In this document: positions 23,621 through 34,458 of the stretch, piece by piece
Numbering within the stretch: position 1 is the first letter of the stretch
Layout of the letters: every line of letters starts with the position of its first letter
Origin: Kofleriaceae bacterium
GTDB lineage: Bacteria > Myxococcota_A > Polyangia > Haliangiales > Haliangiaceae
DNA length: 39,376 bases
Assembly: GCA_018058095.1 (NCBI GenBank)
Contig: JAGPCO010000073.1
Coordinates: forward strand, 1 to 39,376
Reading direction: 5' to 3'
Notes under the pieces: generated by a model
What the model was told of the DNA's origin: nothing
Seen by the model: only the letters and a program-made list of their open reading frames with translations
Databases searched by the model: none
Made by a program: the position numbers and the translations under genes

Positions 23621-24472
23621 ATGAGCGAGCGCGACGAGCTGAAGATCAGGTTCCTGGGTGTACGTGGTTCCCTGTCGGCGCCGGGCGCCGCCACCGCCGG
23701 CGTCGGCGGCAACACCTCGTGTGTCGAGGTCTCGGCCGGCGACACCCGCATCGTGTTCGACGCCGGCAGCGGGCTGCGCTCGCTCGGCGAGCAGCTGGTC
23801 GCGCGTGGCCCGACCGAGACGACGATCCTGCTGTCGCACCTGCACTGGGATCACATCCAGGGCCTGCCGTTCTTCACCCCGATCTACATCCCCGGCAACC
23901 GGGTCGAGGTCGTGACCGGCTGGAACGGGGTCATGCCGCTCGAGGCGGCGCTGCGCCGGCAGATGTGCGCGCCGTTCTTCCCGGTCGACTACGAGGAGGT
24001 CTCGAACCAGCTCCGCCCGCGCGAGCTCAAGAACGGCAGCCAGTTCACGATCGGCAACGTGCGCGCGACCATGGCCAAGCTCAACCACCCCGACCCGGTG
24101 TACGGCTACCGCCTCGAGCTGGGCGGCTCGAGCGTGGTGTACGCCACCGACACCGAGCACTACAGCTGCGTCGACCCGACGCTGCGCAAGCTGGCCGCTG
24201 GCGCCGACGTGCTGATCTACGACGCGCAGTACACGCCGGAGGAGTACCCGGGCAAGGTCGGGTGGGGCCACTCGACGTGGATGGCCGGCGTCGAGCTGGC
24301 GCGCGCGGCCGGGGTCAAGCAGCTGGTCCTGTTCCACCACGACCCGCGCCGGTCCGACGCCCAGGTCGCCGACATCGAGGCGCGCGCGTGCGCGCAGTTC
24401 GCCGGCGCCAGCGCGGCCCGGGAGGGCACCACCCTCGTCGTCGGGCGGTCGGCCACCAGCGCGGCGGCGTGA
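23621..24472 (+). CDS. metallo-beta-lactamase-fold hydrolase (phosphodiesterase-like)
   Basis: A 283-residue cytoplasmic protein. The ATG at 23621 has GGAGG seven bases upstream; the frame is open to 23513 but that region holds the promoter. The fold is shown by [13 protein letters not shown] at the start, [22 protein letters not shown], the metal-binding motif HLHWDH (73-78, with His73, His75, Asp77, His78), [17 protein letters not shown] and LFHHDP. The N-terminal signature resembles PhnP/class II cAMP phosphodiesterase-like hydrolases. The substrate cannot be read from the sequence; a cyclic nucleotide or phosphodiester is plausible. It is transcribed from a sigma54 promoter and is followed by the activator gene. 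Confidence 0.9.
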   Translation: MSERDELKIRFLGVRGSLSAPGAATAGVGGNTSCVEVSAGDTRIVFDAGSGLRSLGEQLVARGPTETTILLSHLHWDHIQGLPFFTPIYIPGNRVEVVTGWNGVMPLEAALRRQMCAPFFPVDYEEVSNQLRPRELKNGSQFTIGNVRATMAKLNHPDPVYGYRLELGGSSVVYATDTEHYSCVDPTLRKLAAGADVLIYDAQYTPEEYPGKVGWGHSTWMAGVELARAAGVKQLVLFHHDPRRSDAQVADIEARACAQFAGASAAREGTTLVVGRSATSAAA

Positions 24473-24543
24473 CGATGGTCGCCACCCCCTTTGCGGCCGG
24501 CGCTGCGGGTATCCTCGGACCTCCCGCCGGGCGCGGGCCGACC

Positions 24544-26085
<1,542 letters not shown>

Positions 26086-26110
26086 ACACCCACATCGGCC
26101 GACACCGGGC

Positions 26111-26132
26111 CGGCGAGCCGAGCCGCTCGCCG
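26111..26132 (+). terminator. possible terminator hairpin after the activator gene
   Basis: CGGCGAG (26111-26117) and CTCGCCG (26126-26132) form a 7-bp stem with an 8-base loop, 25 bases past the stop codon. There is no U-run. Confidence 0.35.
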
Positions 26133-26175
26133 TCGGGGACGTGCGGGCCGGGCTCCAGCCGGCCGGCAGGCGGGG

Positions 26176-26181
26176 CATAAT
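26176..26181 (+). promoter_or_regulatory. -10 hexamer CATAAT six bases before a GTG start
   Basis: CATAAT, then GGCTAC... up to the GTG at 26188, spaced six bases. It is one mismatch from TATAAT. No Shine-Dalgarno is present, so a leaderless message is likely. Confidence 0.6.
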
Positions 26182-26187
26182 GGCTAC

Positions 26188-27021
26188 GTGTCGACCCGCC
26201 TGCGGTCACGATGGCTCGCCGCCGGCCTCGGCCTCGGCCTCGGGGTCACGGCGTGTAGCTTCACGCCGGCGCCGGCCGGAGGCGCAGGTGCGGACGCCGC
26301 GGACGGGCTCGACGCAGGGTCCGTCGACGCCGTTGCCGGTGCGGACGCCGACGATCGCGTCCGGCCCGACGCGCCGCCGGTCGACGCCTGTGGCGCCGAC
26401 CCCACGCTGCACGCCTGCCTCTCGTTCGACGGCTATCCGCTCGGCCCGGCGCCGACGGTCATGGTCGACGCCAGCTCGCACCTGCGCTCGGTCACCACCA
26501 CCAGCGCCACGCTCGAGGCCGGCGCCGACGGGAGCCCGGCCCTGCGGATCGGCACCTCGACCGAGGTGCGCCTCGACGCCGGACCTTCGACGCTGCTGGC
26601 CGACGCCACCATCGAGCTGTGGGCGCGGATCGACGGCGACGTCGGCCTCGACCAGCGCTACGGCCTGATCGATAGCCAGGGCGCGTTCGGGCTGTTCTAC
26701 CTCGACAACGGCGGTAACCGACGCTGGAGGTGCGCCATCGGCGCTGGCCTGGCGACCCCCGCCACCGCGGGTCGGTGGACCCACGTCGCCTGCGTGTGCA
26801 GCGGCGGAGTGCTCCGCATGTACGTCGACGGCGCCGCGACCGGGACCAGCACCTGCACCGGCGTCGACCTCGGCGGCACCATGGTCATCGGCGGCGACGA
26901 GACCGGCGGCGGCGCGGTGGCCGAGCGGCTCGACGGGGTCCTCGACCTCATCCAGCTGTGGAGCCGGGCCCGCACCGACCAGGAGCTGTGCGCCGCGGCC
27001 CACGTCGGGACCTGCCCATGA
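26188..27021 (+). CDS. LamG/concanavalin-like lipoprotein, first of a tandem pair
   Basis: A 277-residue exported protein. The GTG start gives a signal peptide ending VTAC (Cys about 23), then an Asp/Ala-rich linker. The domain (about 70-277) has the LamG/concanavalin jelly-roll look: HACLSFDGYPLGPAP at the start, ATIELWARIDGDVG, a GLIDSQGAFGLFYLDNGG strand pair, WTHVACVCSGGVLRMYVDGAATGTSTC and GVLDLIQLWSRARTDQEL. Such domains bind carbohydrate or matrix ligands at the surface. Four cysteines probably form disulfides. It overlaps the next, similar gene by 4 bases (ATGA), and the two products share the same strand order, so they arose by duplication. Confidence 0.85.
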   Translation: MSTRLRSRWLAAGLGLGLGVTACSFTPAPAGGAGADAADGLDAGSVDAVAGADADDRVRPDAPPVDACGADPTLHACLSFDGYPLGPAPTVMVDASSHLRSVTTTSATLEAGADGSPALRIGTSTEVRLDAGPSTLLADATIELWARIDGDVGLDQRYGLIDSQGAFGLFYLDNGGNRRWRCAIGAGLATPATAGRWTHVACVCSGGVLRMYVDGAATGTSTCTGVDLGGTMVIGGDETGGGAVAERLDGVLDLIQLWSRARTDQELCAAAHVGTCP

Positions 27022-27869
27022 CCAGGCGGCCCGCTGGCCTCACCGTCCTGCTGGCAACCGCAGCCGGCGCGTGTTCGTTCCAGCCGGGCGGCGGCGCGGG
27101 GCTCGACGGCCCGACCCCGCCCCGCGCCGACGCCGGCGCGGACGCCCCGACCAGCACCGACGACGCGGGGCCAGGACCGGACGCCACCTCCAGCAGCGCG
27201 GATGCCCGCCCCCCGACCTGCCCTCCCGCGAGCGGCCTGCAGCTGTGCCTGACCTTCGAGGGCCTCGCGGTGGGCGCCGCGCCCCTGACCATCGCCGACG
27301 AGTCGAGCGCCGCGCGCAGCCTGACGGTCAGCAGCGCCAGCATCGTCGATGACAGCACCCGGAGCGGCAAGGCCCTGGCCCTCACCGGCATGTCGCGCGC
27401 GGTGACCACCGACATCGTGGCGCTCGGCGACACCGCGACCATCGAGGCCTGGGTCCGGGTCGACCAGGATCCCCTGCCGGGTCAACGCAGCGGCGTGCTC
27501 GACGACTCCTCGGCCTACTCGCTGTTCTACTACCTCGACCCCAGCGCCACCCTCGGCCGACGCTGGCGCTGCGCCCTCGGCCCGCCGTTCTTCGGGCCGG
27601 CCAACGGCGCCCAGCTCGGGGTCTGGACCCACCTGGCCTGCGTGTGCGCCCAAGGCGTGGCGCGGCTGTACGTCGACGGGACCGAGGTCGCGTCCGGCTC
27701 GTGCGATCCCGTCACCGTCAGCCGGCCGGTCGCCCTCGGCGCCGACCGCGCCGACGACGGCACGACCACCGACTACCTGACCGGCCGCCTCGACGACATC
27801 CGGCTGTGGAGCCGGGCACTGACCCCGGCCGAGGTGTGCACCACCGCCGGGCGCGCCAGCTGTCCGTGA
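27018..27869 (+). CDS. LamG/concanavalin-like lipoprotein, second of a tandem pair
   Basis: A 283-residue paralogue of the preceding protein. It starts at the ATG overlapping the upstream stop, and its signal peptide ends AGAC (Cys about 19). The Asp/Ala/Thr-rich linker is longer. The domain repeats the same blocks: LQLCLTFEGLAVGAAP, ATIEAWVRVDQDP, GVLDDSSAYSLFYYLDP, RRWRCALG, WTHLACVCAQGVARLYVDGTEVASGSC and GRLDDIRLWSRALTPAEVC. Conserved WTH-ACVC and LWSRA motifs mark the pair. Co-translation suggests a two-subunit or graded surface complex, by inference. It is convergent with the GVSVTR lipoprotein gene, with a 21-base gap. Confidence 0.85.
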   Translation: MTRRPAGLTVLLATAAGACSFQPGGGAGLDGPTPPRADAGADAPTSTDDAGPGPDATSSSADARPPTCPPASGLQLCLTFEGLAVGAAPLTIADESSAARSLTVSSASIVDDSTRSGKALALTGMSRAVTTDIVALGDTATIEAWVRVDQDPLPGQRSGVLDDSSAYSLFYYLDPSATLGRRWRCALGPPFFGPANGAQLGVWTHLACVCAQGVARLYVDGTEVASGSCDPVTVSRPVALGADRADDGTTTDYLTGRLDDIRLWSRALTPAEVCTTAGRASCP

Positions 27870-27890
27870 GCCTGGCCCCGGGTGCGGGCG

Positions 27891-28676
27891 CTACATGTCG
27901 GTGTAAATGAAGGTGTCGTCCCCGCCGGTGACCGCGACCACCAGCAGCGTGTCGTCGCGGGTCTGGGCGTCGAGCCCGGCCCACGCCTGCATGGCGACCT
28001 CGGCGTGCTGATCGTCGTAGGCCAGCACCGCCAGCATCTGCTTGCTCCAGCGATCACCGGCCGAGACCTGGGTGGTGGCGAGCTGCAGATCGTCGAGCTT
28101 GCGCTCGAACAGGGTGGTGGCCGCCGCCGGCTGGTACGGCTGCCCGAGCGGGAACGTCATGGCCCGGGTCACGCTGACGCCGACCTTGCGGCCGTCGAGC
28201 TCGACCAGGATGTCGATCTTCTTCGCCATCGGATCGTCGTACACGACCTCGTTCTCGCTCTTGACCAGGCTGGCCAGCTCGCACCGGGCCAGCCACTCCA
28301 TCGCGAAGACCTCGGAGTACACCGAGCTCCCGCCGGCGTTGCCGTCGGTGAGCACCTCGAGGCCGGCCGGGGTGAGGAGCGGCCGCTCGGCCGGGTCGTC
28401 GTAGCGGTCACCGCCGAAGTCGAGCTGGCCCTGGAACCACAGCGGCGTGCTGCCGTCGAGCTCGGCCGCGCCGATGACCCCACACTGGCCGGTGATGGTG
28501 CCGAAGCCGGGCAGCGGCACCTGGGTCGGATCGGCGTCGGCCGCGCCCTGGGCGGCGTCGGCCGCGTCGACGCCGAGCCGAGCGTCGACGCGCCCGCTGG
28601 CGTCGACGCCCTCGCCGGCGTCATCACCACCACAGGCGGCGATCAGGAAGGAGGCCAGCACGGCAACCAGGCGCAT
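27891..28676 (-). CDS. lipoprotein with a GVSVTR-motif domain
   Basis: A 261-residue exported protein: signal peptide with IAAC lipobox (Cys15), an Asp/Ala linker to about 50, then a single domain. Its core (about 118-232) has Glu122 in SEVFAMEWL, VVYDDPMAKKIDILVELDGRKVGVSVTRAM and a long helix AATTLFERKLDDLQLAT. From memory this resembles a domain of poorly characterised eukaryotic proteins (the AAC4-like group of slime moulds and fungi). The spacing of Glu122, Asp155 and the following strand also recalls the PD-(D/E)xK nuclease fold. Both comparisons are tentative. The ATG at 28676 is favoured by TACGAT six bases upstream; a GTG directly before it is possible. Confidence 0.7.
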   Translation of the reverse strand: MRLVAVLASFLIAACGGDDAGEGVDASGRVDARLGVDAADAAQGAADADPTQVPLPGFGTITGQCGVIGAAELDGSTPLWFQGQLDFGGDRYDDPAERPLLTPAGLEVLTDGNAGGSSVYSEVFAMEWLARCELASLVKSENEVVYDDPMAKKIDILVELDGRKVGVSVTRAMTFPLGQPYQPAAATTLFERKLDDLQLATTQVSAGDRWSKQMLAVLAYDDQHAEVAMQAWAGLDAQTRDDTLLVVAVTGGDDTFIYTDM

Positions 28677-28682
28677 CACCGC

Positions 28683-28688
28683 ATCGTA
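28683..28688 (-). promoter_or_regulatory. -10-like TACGAT, GVSVTR lipoprotein gene
   Basis: TACGAT on the minus strand is followed by six bases and the ATG at 28676. It supports that codon as the start over the adjacent GTG. Confidence 0.5.
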
Positions 28689-28735
28689 CCGGACCGCGGC
28701 CCGCCCCGGCCAGCCCCGTGGCGAGGCCGCGGCCG

Positions 28736-29419
28736 CTACGGCGCCCGCAGGCGGCCGCGGCGCAGGCCGCGCGCCGTGGTGACGATGGTGGCCAGCTCGG
28801 CCTCGGTGAACCGGAGCTCGAGCATGGCCGGGCGGCCGGGCCCCGGCGTCTTGTTCATGAGGCTGACCAGCTCGGTGCTGTGCGGCAGGCCGAAGAAGTG
28901 GCCCAGCTCGTGCGCCAGCGTGACCGGCCGCGCCGTCGCCGCCACGATGATCCAGCGCCGCTCGCGCTGGTCGCGCTGGCGCCAGTGCACCCCGTTCAGG
29001 ACCTGGCCGGCCACGTCCACGTCGTCCAGGCGGTCGACCACGAACACGTCGACGGTGCCGGCCACCAGGCGACGCCGGCCGAGCCGGTCGCGGTCGCGCC
29101 GGGTGGAGACCACCGCCGCGGTCTCGGGCACCACCCGGGTCCCGGTGACGATGAACCCGAGCCCGGCGGGCGCGAACAGGCGGGTGGCGTGGCCGACCTG
29201 GTCACGCACCCACGCCGCGTCGACCACCGGCGCGCCGGCCCGCACCACCACGTGTACGGTCAGGCCGACGCAGGCCTCCACCGGCGGGCAGGCGGCGCGG
29301 TCGACGACGAGCTCGGGCAGCGGGGTGTCGGCGGCGGGCTGGGCTCGAGCGGCTGCCGGCGCGCCGACCGCGACCAGCACCAGCACCAGCACCCGCAGGC
29401 GCGACCGCGGCCAGCTCAC
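28736..29419 (-). CDS. exported metzincin-type zinc metalloprotease
   Basis: A 227-residue protein with a signal peptide (to about residue 26, ARA before QPA). The catalytic motif HELGHFFGLPH (170-180) is a complete metzincin HExxHxxGxxH, with three His ligands and the catalytic Glu171, and Met188 in SLMNKT is in the right place for the Met-turn. The upstream part (40-165) forms the active-site cleft, with a Cys pair at 44 and 50. It should be a secreted or periplasmic endopeptidase. The GTG at 29419 overlaps the TGA of the aldolase-like gene by 4 bases, so the two are translationally coupled even though their functions seem unrelated. Confidence 0.85.
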   Translation of the reverse strand: MSWPRSRLRVLVLVLVAVGAPAAARAQPAADTPLPELVVDRAACPPVEACVGLTVHVVVRAGAPVVDAAWVRDQVGHATRLFAPAGLGFIVTGTRVVPETAAVVSTRRDRDRLGRRRLVAGTVDVFVVDRLDDVDVAGQVLNGVHWRQRDQRERRWIIVAATARPVTLAHELGHFFGLPHSTELVSLMNKTPGPGRPAMLELRFTEAELATIVTTARGLRRGRLRAP

Positions 29420-30762
29420 CCGGCGGCAGCCCGGCGCGCGGCCATGATCTTGACGAACGACTTGCTGCGGATCTCCTCGACCGAGAGCCCGGTCGCGGTG
29501 GCCTCGTCCTCGTGGACGGCGCCGCAGGCGATGCCGCGCAGGAAGTAATTGAGCAGGCCCTGCCCGGTGGCGGCGTCGTCGAACACGTCGCCGACCAGGG
29601 TGGCCTGGGCCGCCTTGCCGACGAAGTTCTTGAGCCGCTCCGACGCCGCGGCCAGGCCGCCGAGGAAGAAGTCGTACACCGCGCCGTAGCGGGTCGGCAG
29701 CTGGGCCGGGTGCAGGTCCCAGCCCTGGTAGAAGCCGGCCACCAGCGAGTGGCGCACGTCGTCGGCGTGCAGCCGCCACGCCGCGTGCACCGCGTTCCGG
29801 TTGTCGCGCTTCTGCAGGTCGGTCAGCTCGCCGCGGTGCGGGGCGACCGGCATGATGTTGGTGGCGCCGTCGGACAGCATCACGCCGGTGCCGGCGAACG
29901 CCATCTTCATCATGTGCTTGGCGAAGTCACACGCCGGGTGGCGCATGCGCTGGTGCGCCGCCGTGATGTCGGAGTTGGCGGTGTAGTCGTAGGTGCCGAA
30001 GTGGGCCCCGCGCAGGCGGCCGCCGGCCAGGCGGTGCAGGCGCGGCAGCGCGGCCCGGCCCTTGGGGTCGAAGATCGACTGCGTGGTCTCGACCATGAAC
30101 TCGAGCGCGACCGCGCCATGCTCGAGCCCGAGCTTGTCCTCGAGCTGCTCGAGCGCCCACACCGTGGCCTCGACGTCGACCTCGGCCATGATCTTGGGCA
30201 GGGTGACGACGAAGCCGGGCGGCAGGGCGCCGCCGGTGGTCTCGACCAGCGTGGTGAGGAAGATGTCGAGGGTCCGGAGCGAGCGCCCGGCCAGCTCGCG
30301 GGTGAGGGGCTTGATGCGGACGCCGAGGAACGGCGGCAGGCTGCCGGCGGCCAGCCCCTTGGCGACCTCGGTCGCGGCGCTGGCGGCGTGGCCGTCCTCC
30401 TCGGCGTCGGCCCGGTTGCCGTAGCCGTCCTCGAAGTCGATGCGGAAGTCCTCGACCGCCTCACGCCGCAGCTTCTCGCTGACGCGCTGGTACACGGTGT
30501 CGGCCAGCGCCGGCGCGCCCCCGGTGGCCTCGGCGAAGCTGCGCGGGTCGGGCGCGTAGGTCTCGAGCGAGCGCACCGCCAGCTCACCCAGCTTGCGCGC
30601 GGTGTCGGCGGTGAAGAGGTGGGCGCCGCCGTACACGGTGTGGACCGGCTGGCGCGCGCCGGAGTCACCGGGGTACAGCGCGAGCACCTCGCCCTGGGCC
30701 GCGTCGACGCGGGCCAGGACCTTGGACAGCTTCTTCTCCGACAGGGTGGTGCGGACCGACAT
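29416..30762 (-). CDS. HpcH/HpaI aldolase or citrate-lyase-like enzyme (DUF6986 type)
   Basis: A 448-residue cytoplasmic protein that looks like a TIM-barrel C-C lyase of the CitE/HpcH superfamily. It has DFRIDFEDGYG (acidic metal-site region), VRIKPLT, FVVTLPKIM, LEFMVETTQSIFDPKG and HFGTYDYTANSDI, the last two corresponding to the glutamate and aspartate segments of that superfamily. The sequence fits proteins annotated as DUF6986 or 'phosphoenolpyruvate kinase', whose reaction is not established to my knowledge. Acyl-CoA or oxo-acid substrates are possible. It is the first gene of a two-gene unit with the metzincin. The ATG at 30762 diverges from a lipoprotein gene. Confidence 0.8.
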   Translation of the reverse strand: MSVRTTLSEKKLSKVLARVDAAQGEVLALYPGDSGARQPVHTVYGGAHLFTADTARKLGELAVRSLETYAPDPRSFAEATGGAPALADTVYQRVSEKLRREAVEDFRIDFEDGYGNRADAEEDGHAASAATEVAKGLAAGSLPPFLGVRIKPLTRELAGRSLRTLDIFLTTLVETTGGALPPGFVVTLPKIMAEVDVEATVWALEQLEDKLGLEHGAVALEFMVETTQSIFDPKGRAALPRLHRLAGGRLRGAHFGTYDYTANSDITAAHQRMRHPACDFAKHMMKMAFAGTGVMLSDGATNIMPVAPHRGELTDLQKRDNRNAVHAAWRLHADDVRHSLVAGFYQGWDLHPAQLPTRYGAVYDFFLGGLAAASERLKNFVGKAAQATLVGDVFDDAATGQGLLNYFLRGIACGAVHEDEATATGLSVEEIRSKSFVKIMAARRAAAG

Positions 30763-30805
30763 GCCGGCGGGTATCGCATGGTTTGGCGGGACCGGCCAGC
30801 CGTGC

Positions 30806-30811
30806 GATGCT
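30806..30811 (+). promoter_or_regulatory. -10-like GATGCT before a GTG start
   Basis: GATGCT lies seven bases before the GTG at 30819. It is a weaker match to the TAnnnT pattern. Confidence 0.3.
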
Positions 30812-30818
30812 GGCCACG

Positions 30819-32375
30819 GTGTCGTCGGCCTGGTCCAGGTTTCCCCGCGGAGTGCGCGCCCCAGGCGTGGCCGGCCTGCTGATCGGCCTGGCTGGCTGTC
30901 AGCTGGTGTTCGGCGTCGACCCCAACCGCGACGGCGGTGGCGGTGGTGACCTGGTCGACGCCCGACCGTCGAGCTGCCCGACCGGGATGGCCGAGGTCAC
31001 CGTCACCATCGATCCGGTGCGCATGCAGAACACCGTGGCCGGGGTGACCGAGCTGGTGCCCGACTCGATCGCGCCAGCCGACCAGACGCACGATCTGTCG
31101 ATCGCCGGGGGCGAGTTTACCCGGGTGGATCTCGACGCCGACGGTGCGCTCCGGTTCTGCCGAGCGGACGAGGACACACCCTACCGGCTGCGCAGCCAGC
31201 TCGGCGTGGGCGCACCGATCACCGAGCTGATCGGCACCTGGCCAGCGCCGCGGATCGGCCGGCTCACCTTCGGCCGCGCAGGGCCGACGCTGACGGACGG
31301 CGGGGCCCAACTCCAAGTCGGGGTCGGCAACCGCCCGACCGGGCGAATCGTGCTGATGACCACCGGCGTGTTCGCCACTGCGACCGAGGTGCCAGTCGGC
31401 CCAGGAGTCACCACCGTATCGCGCCGGTGGGATGGGTTCGCCCACCTGCGCGGCGAGCTCCTGACCGCCCGCAGCGACGCCGGTGATCGATTCCTCGTCC
31501 TCGAGTACGTCGACACCTCGACCGCACCCGCCACCCGGCTGCTCCGGGCCGCGGGCTCCTCGACCATGGACTTCGAGACCACTCCAGCCAGCGTCTCCGT
31601 GATCGACGTCGCGTTGACACCGACCAGCACCAGAGACCTGGACGTGCCGTTCGGCACGACCGACGTGGCGTCCCTTCGTGCCCGGCTCCCGACGCGCAGC
31701 ACCCGTACGGCCGACCCGGGTCCCCCCGTCGCGGTCCGGGCCTGGCCGGAGGGCACCCGCGCCGTGCAACCGTCGGTCCTGCTCGGTGCCAGCCAGGCGG
31801 ACGACCCTTCCACGACTTTCGTCATGTACGCCGCGCCAGCCATCCTCGGTGCCGAGTGGGAGCCCTACCTCCAGCTCCGGGTCTCGAACTCCAACGTCTA
31901 CACCCATGACGAGCGCACCACGCTGCTGTCGGACTTGATCGACTACTTCGGCGCCGTGGGCAGCTTCGATGGCATCGCCATACCCCCGGTCGTGCTCGCC
32001 AAGCTCGACGGCACGATCGGCGCGGCCGATGATGAGCCGGTCCTCGGCTTCGACCCAGGCCAGGCGCAGACCATCACCATGAGCTGGCGCTCGCCTCCGA
32101 CCACGGACACCCGCGTGGCGGTGCAGCTGCTCGAGGTGGTCGACAGCGTGACGACCGGCGCCCTCGCGCTCCGGCCGGTCTACGTCTTCCTGACCGGTGG
32201 CACGGCCGTCACCGCGCTCGACGTTCCCGTGGGGGTGATCCAGCCCGGCCACCGCTACGTGCTCCTGGCCGCGACCCGCGTCGGCACCCAGGTGTTCACC
32301 GACGGCGACTGGGTCCGGATCGACTACCCGTTCACCCAGGCGACCACGATGTCGCCGGTGTTCGTCGTGCCGTAG
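30819..32375 (+). CDS. large lipoprotein, unknown function
   Basis: A 518-residue protein of no recognised family. The GTG at 30819 gives a signal peptide ending LAGC (Cys about 24) followed by QLVFGVD, a lipoprotein start I associate with myxobacteria; an ATG at 30807 would add four residues. After a Gly/Asp linker the protein is made of many predicted beta strands without visible catalytic motifs (for example MAEVTVTIDPVRMQ, RIVLMTTGVFATAT, TFVMYAAPAILG). Probably extracellular beta-sandwich domains. Codon use between about 31500 and 32100 is slightly less GC-biased than its neighbours. It is convergent with the acyl-CoA dehydrogenase gene, 7 bases apart. Confidence 0.78.
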   Translation: MSSAWSRFPRGVRAPGVAGLLIGLAGCQLVFGVDPNRDGGGGGDLVDARPSSCPTGMAEVTVTIDPVRMQNTVAGVTELVPDSIAPADQTHDLSIAGGEFTRVDLDADGALRFCRADEDTPYRLRSQLGVGAPITELIGTWPAPRIGRLTFGRAGPTLTDGGAQLQVGVGNRPTGRIVLMTTGVFATATEVPVGPGVTTVSRRWDGFAHLRGELLTARSDAGDRFLVLEYVDTSTAPATRLLRAAGSSTMDFETTPASVSVIDVALTPTSTRDLDVPFGTTDVASLRARLPTRSTRTADPGPPVAVRAWPEGTRAVQPSVLLGASQADDPSTTFVMYAAPAILGAEWEPYLQLRVSNSNVYTHDERTTLLSDLIDYFGAVGSFDGIAIPPVVLAKLDGTIGAADDEPVLGFDPGQAQTITMSWRSPPTTDTRVAVQLLEVVDSVTTGALALRPVYVFLTGGTAVTALDVPVGVIQPGHRYVLLAATRVGTQVFTDGDWVRIDYPFTQATTMSPVFVVP

Positions 32376-32382
32376 CTCGCGA

Positions 32383-33528
<1,146 letters not shown>

Positions 33529-33561
33529 GGCCCCGGGGTGTACCACGCGCCCTCCACGTCG

Positions 33562-34455
33562 ATGCGTCGCTTCACCGCCGCCACCGCCGGCCAGACCGTG
33601 GCCGCCCTGCTCAAGGCCGAGCTGGCCGAGCCGTGGTCGACCGTCAAGCGCCACGTCGAGACCGGCAAGGTGTTCGTCGACGGCGAGCGCACCACCGCGG
33701 TCGACCACCGCCTGACCCCGGGTCAGGTGGTCGAGCTGCGCCTGGCCGCGCCGCGCCCGTTCGACCCGGCGCGCGAGGCGGTGCTGGCCTTCGACGACGC
33801 CCACGTCGTGGTCATCGACAAGCCGAGCGGCGTCAACAGCGTGCCGTACGACGACCGCGAGCAGGGCACCGCGCTCGACCTCATCCGCGCCACCTGGCGC
33901 CGCCACGGCCGGGCCGCCACCGCGGTGCCGCTGCACGTGGTGCACCGCATCGACAAGGCGACCTCCGGGCTGCTCATGTTCGCCAAGAGCAAGCGGTCCG
34001 AGGTCGGGCTGGCCGCCCAGCTGCGCGACCACAGCTGCGAGCGCAGCTACCTGTGCGTGGCCCACGGCGAGGTCGCGCCCGGCCGGATCGAGTCGAACCT
34101 GGTGGCCGACCGCGGCGATGGCCTGCGCGGCTCGACGCGGTTCCCCGGCCAGGGCAAGCGCAGCGTCACCCACGTCGACGTGGTCGAGCGCCTGCGCGGC
34201 GCGACGTTGTGCCGGGTCACGCTCGAGACCGGGCGGACCCACCAGATCCGCATCCACCTGGCCGAGCGTGGCCACCCGCTGGTCGGCGAGGAGGTGTACA
34301 TCCGCGACTACCGCGGCAAGCCGCTGCCGGCGGCCCGCCTGCTCCTGCACGCCGAGACCCTCGGCTTCCTCCACCCGATCACCGGCGAGCGGGTCCGCCT
34401 GCGCGCCGAGCCGCCGCCGGACTTCGTCGACGGCCTGGCCCGGTTGCGGCGGTGA
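33562..34455 (+). CDS. RluA-family pseudouridine synthase
   Basis: A 297-residue RNA-modifying enzyme converting uridine to pseudouridine in rRNA or tRNA. An S4-like RNA-binding domain (about 14-62) precedes the catalytic domain with the RluA motif HRIDKATSGLLMF (catalytic Asp131 in HRID), VVVIDKPSGV and the late block LETGRTHQIRIHLAERGHPLVGEEVY. Members modify different sites, so RluC/RluD/TruC-like specificity cannot be assigned. The ATG at 33562 was chosen; a GTG at 33538 is in frame. Its stop is 3 bases from the convergent lipoprotein stop. Confidence 0.92.
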   Translation: MRRFTAATAGQTVAALLKAELAEPWSTVKRHVETGKVFVDGERTTAVDHRLTPGQVVELRLAAPRPFDPAREAVLAFDDAHVVVIDKPSGVNSVPYDDREQGTALDLIRATWRRHGRAATAVPLHVVHRIDKATSGLLMFAKSKRSEVGLAAQLRDHSCERSYLCVAHGEVAPGRIESNLVADRGDGLRGSTRFPGQGKRSVTHVDVVERLRGATLCRVTLETGRTHQIRIHLAERGHPLVGEEVYIRDYRGKPLPAARLLLHAETLGFLHPITGERVRLRAEPPPDFVDGLARLRR

Positions 34456-34458
34456 TCG

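Noticed and set aside
24475-24543. Earlier ATG at 24475 for the activator gene
   Set aside because: It would add 23 residues of Ala/Gly/Pro-rich sequence not expected in the GAF family, while the ATG at 24544 starts directly before the domain. It remains possible.
29910-32252. A 780-codon minus-strand frame across the lipoprotein and aldolase-like genes
   Set aside because: It overlaps two supported genes, its composition is low-complexity Arg/Ser/Pro at one end, and no family is recognisable.
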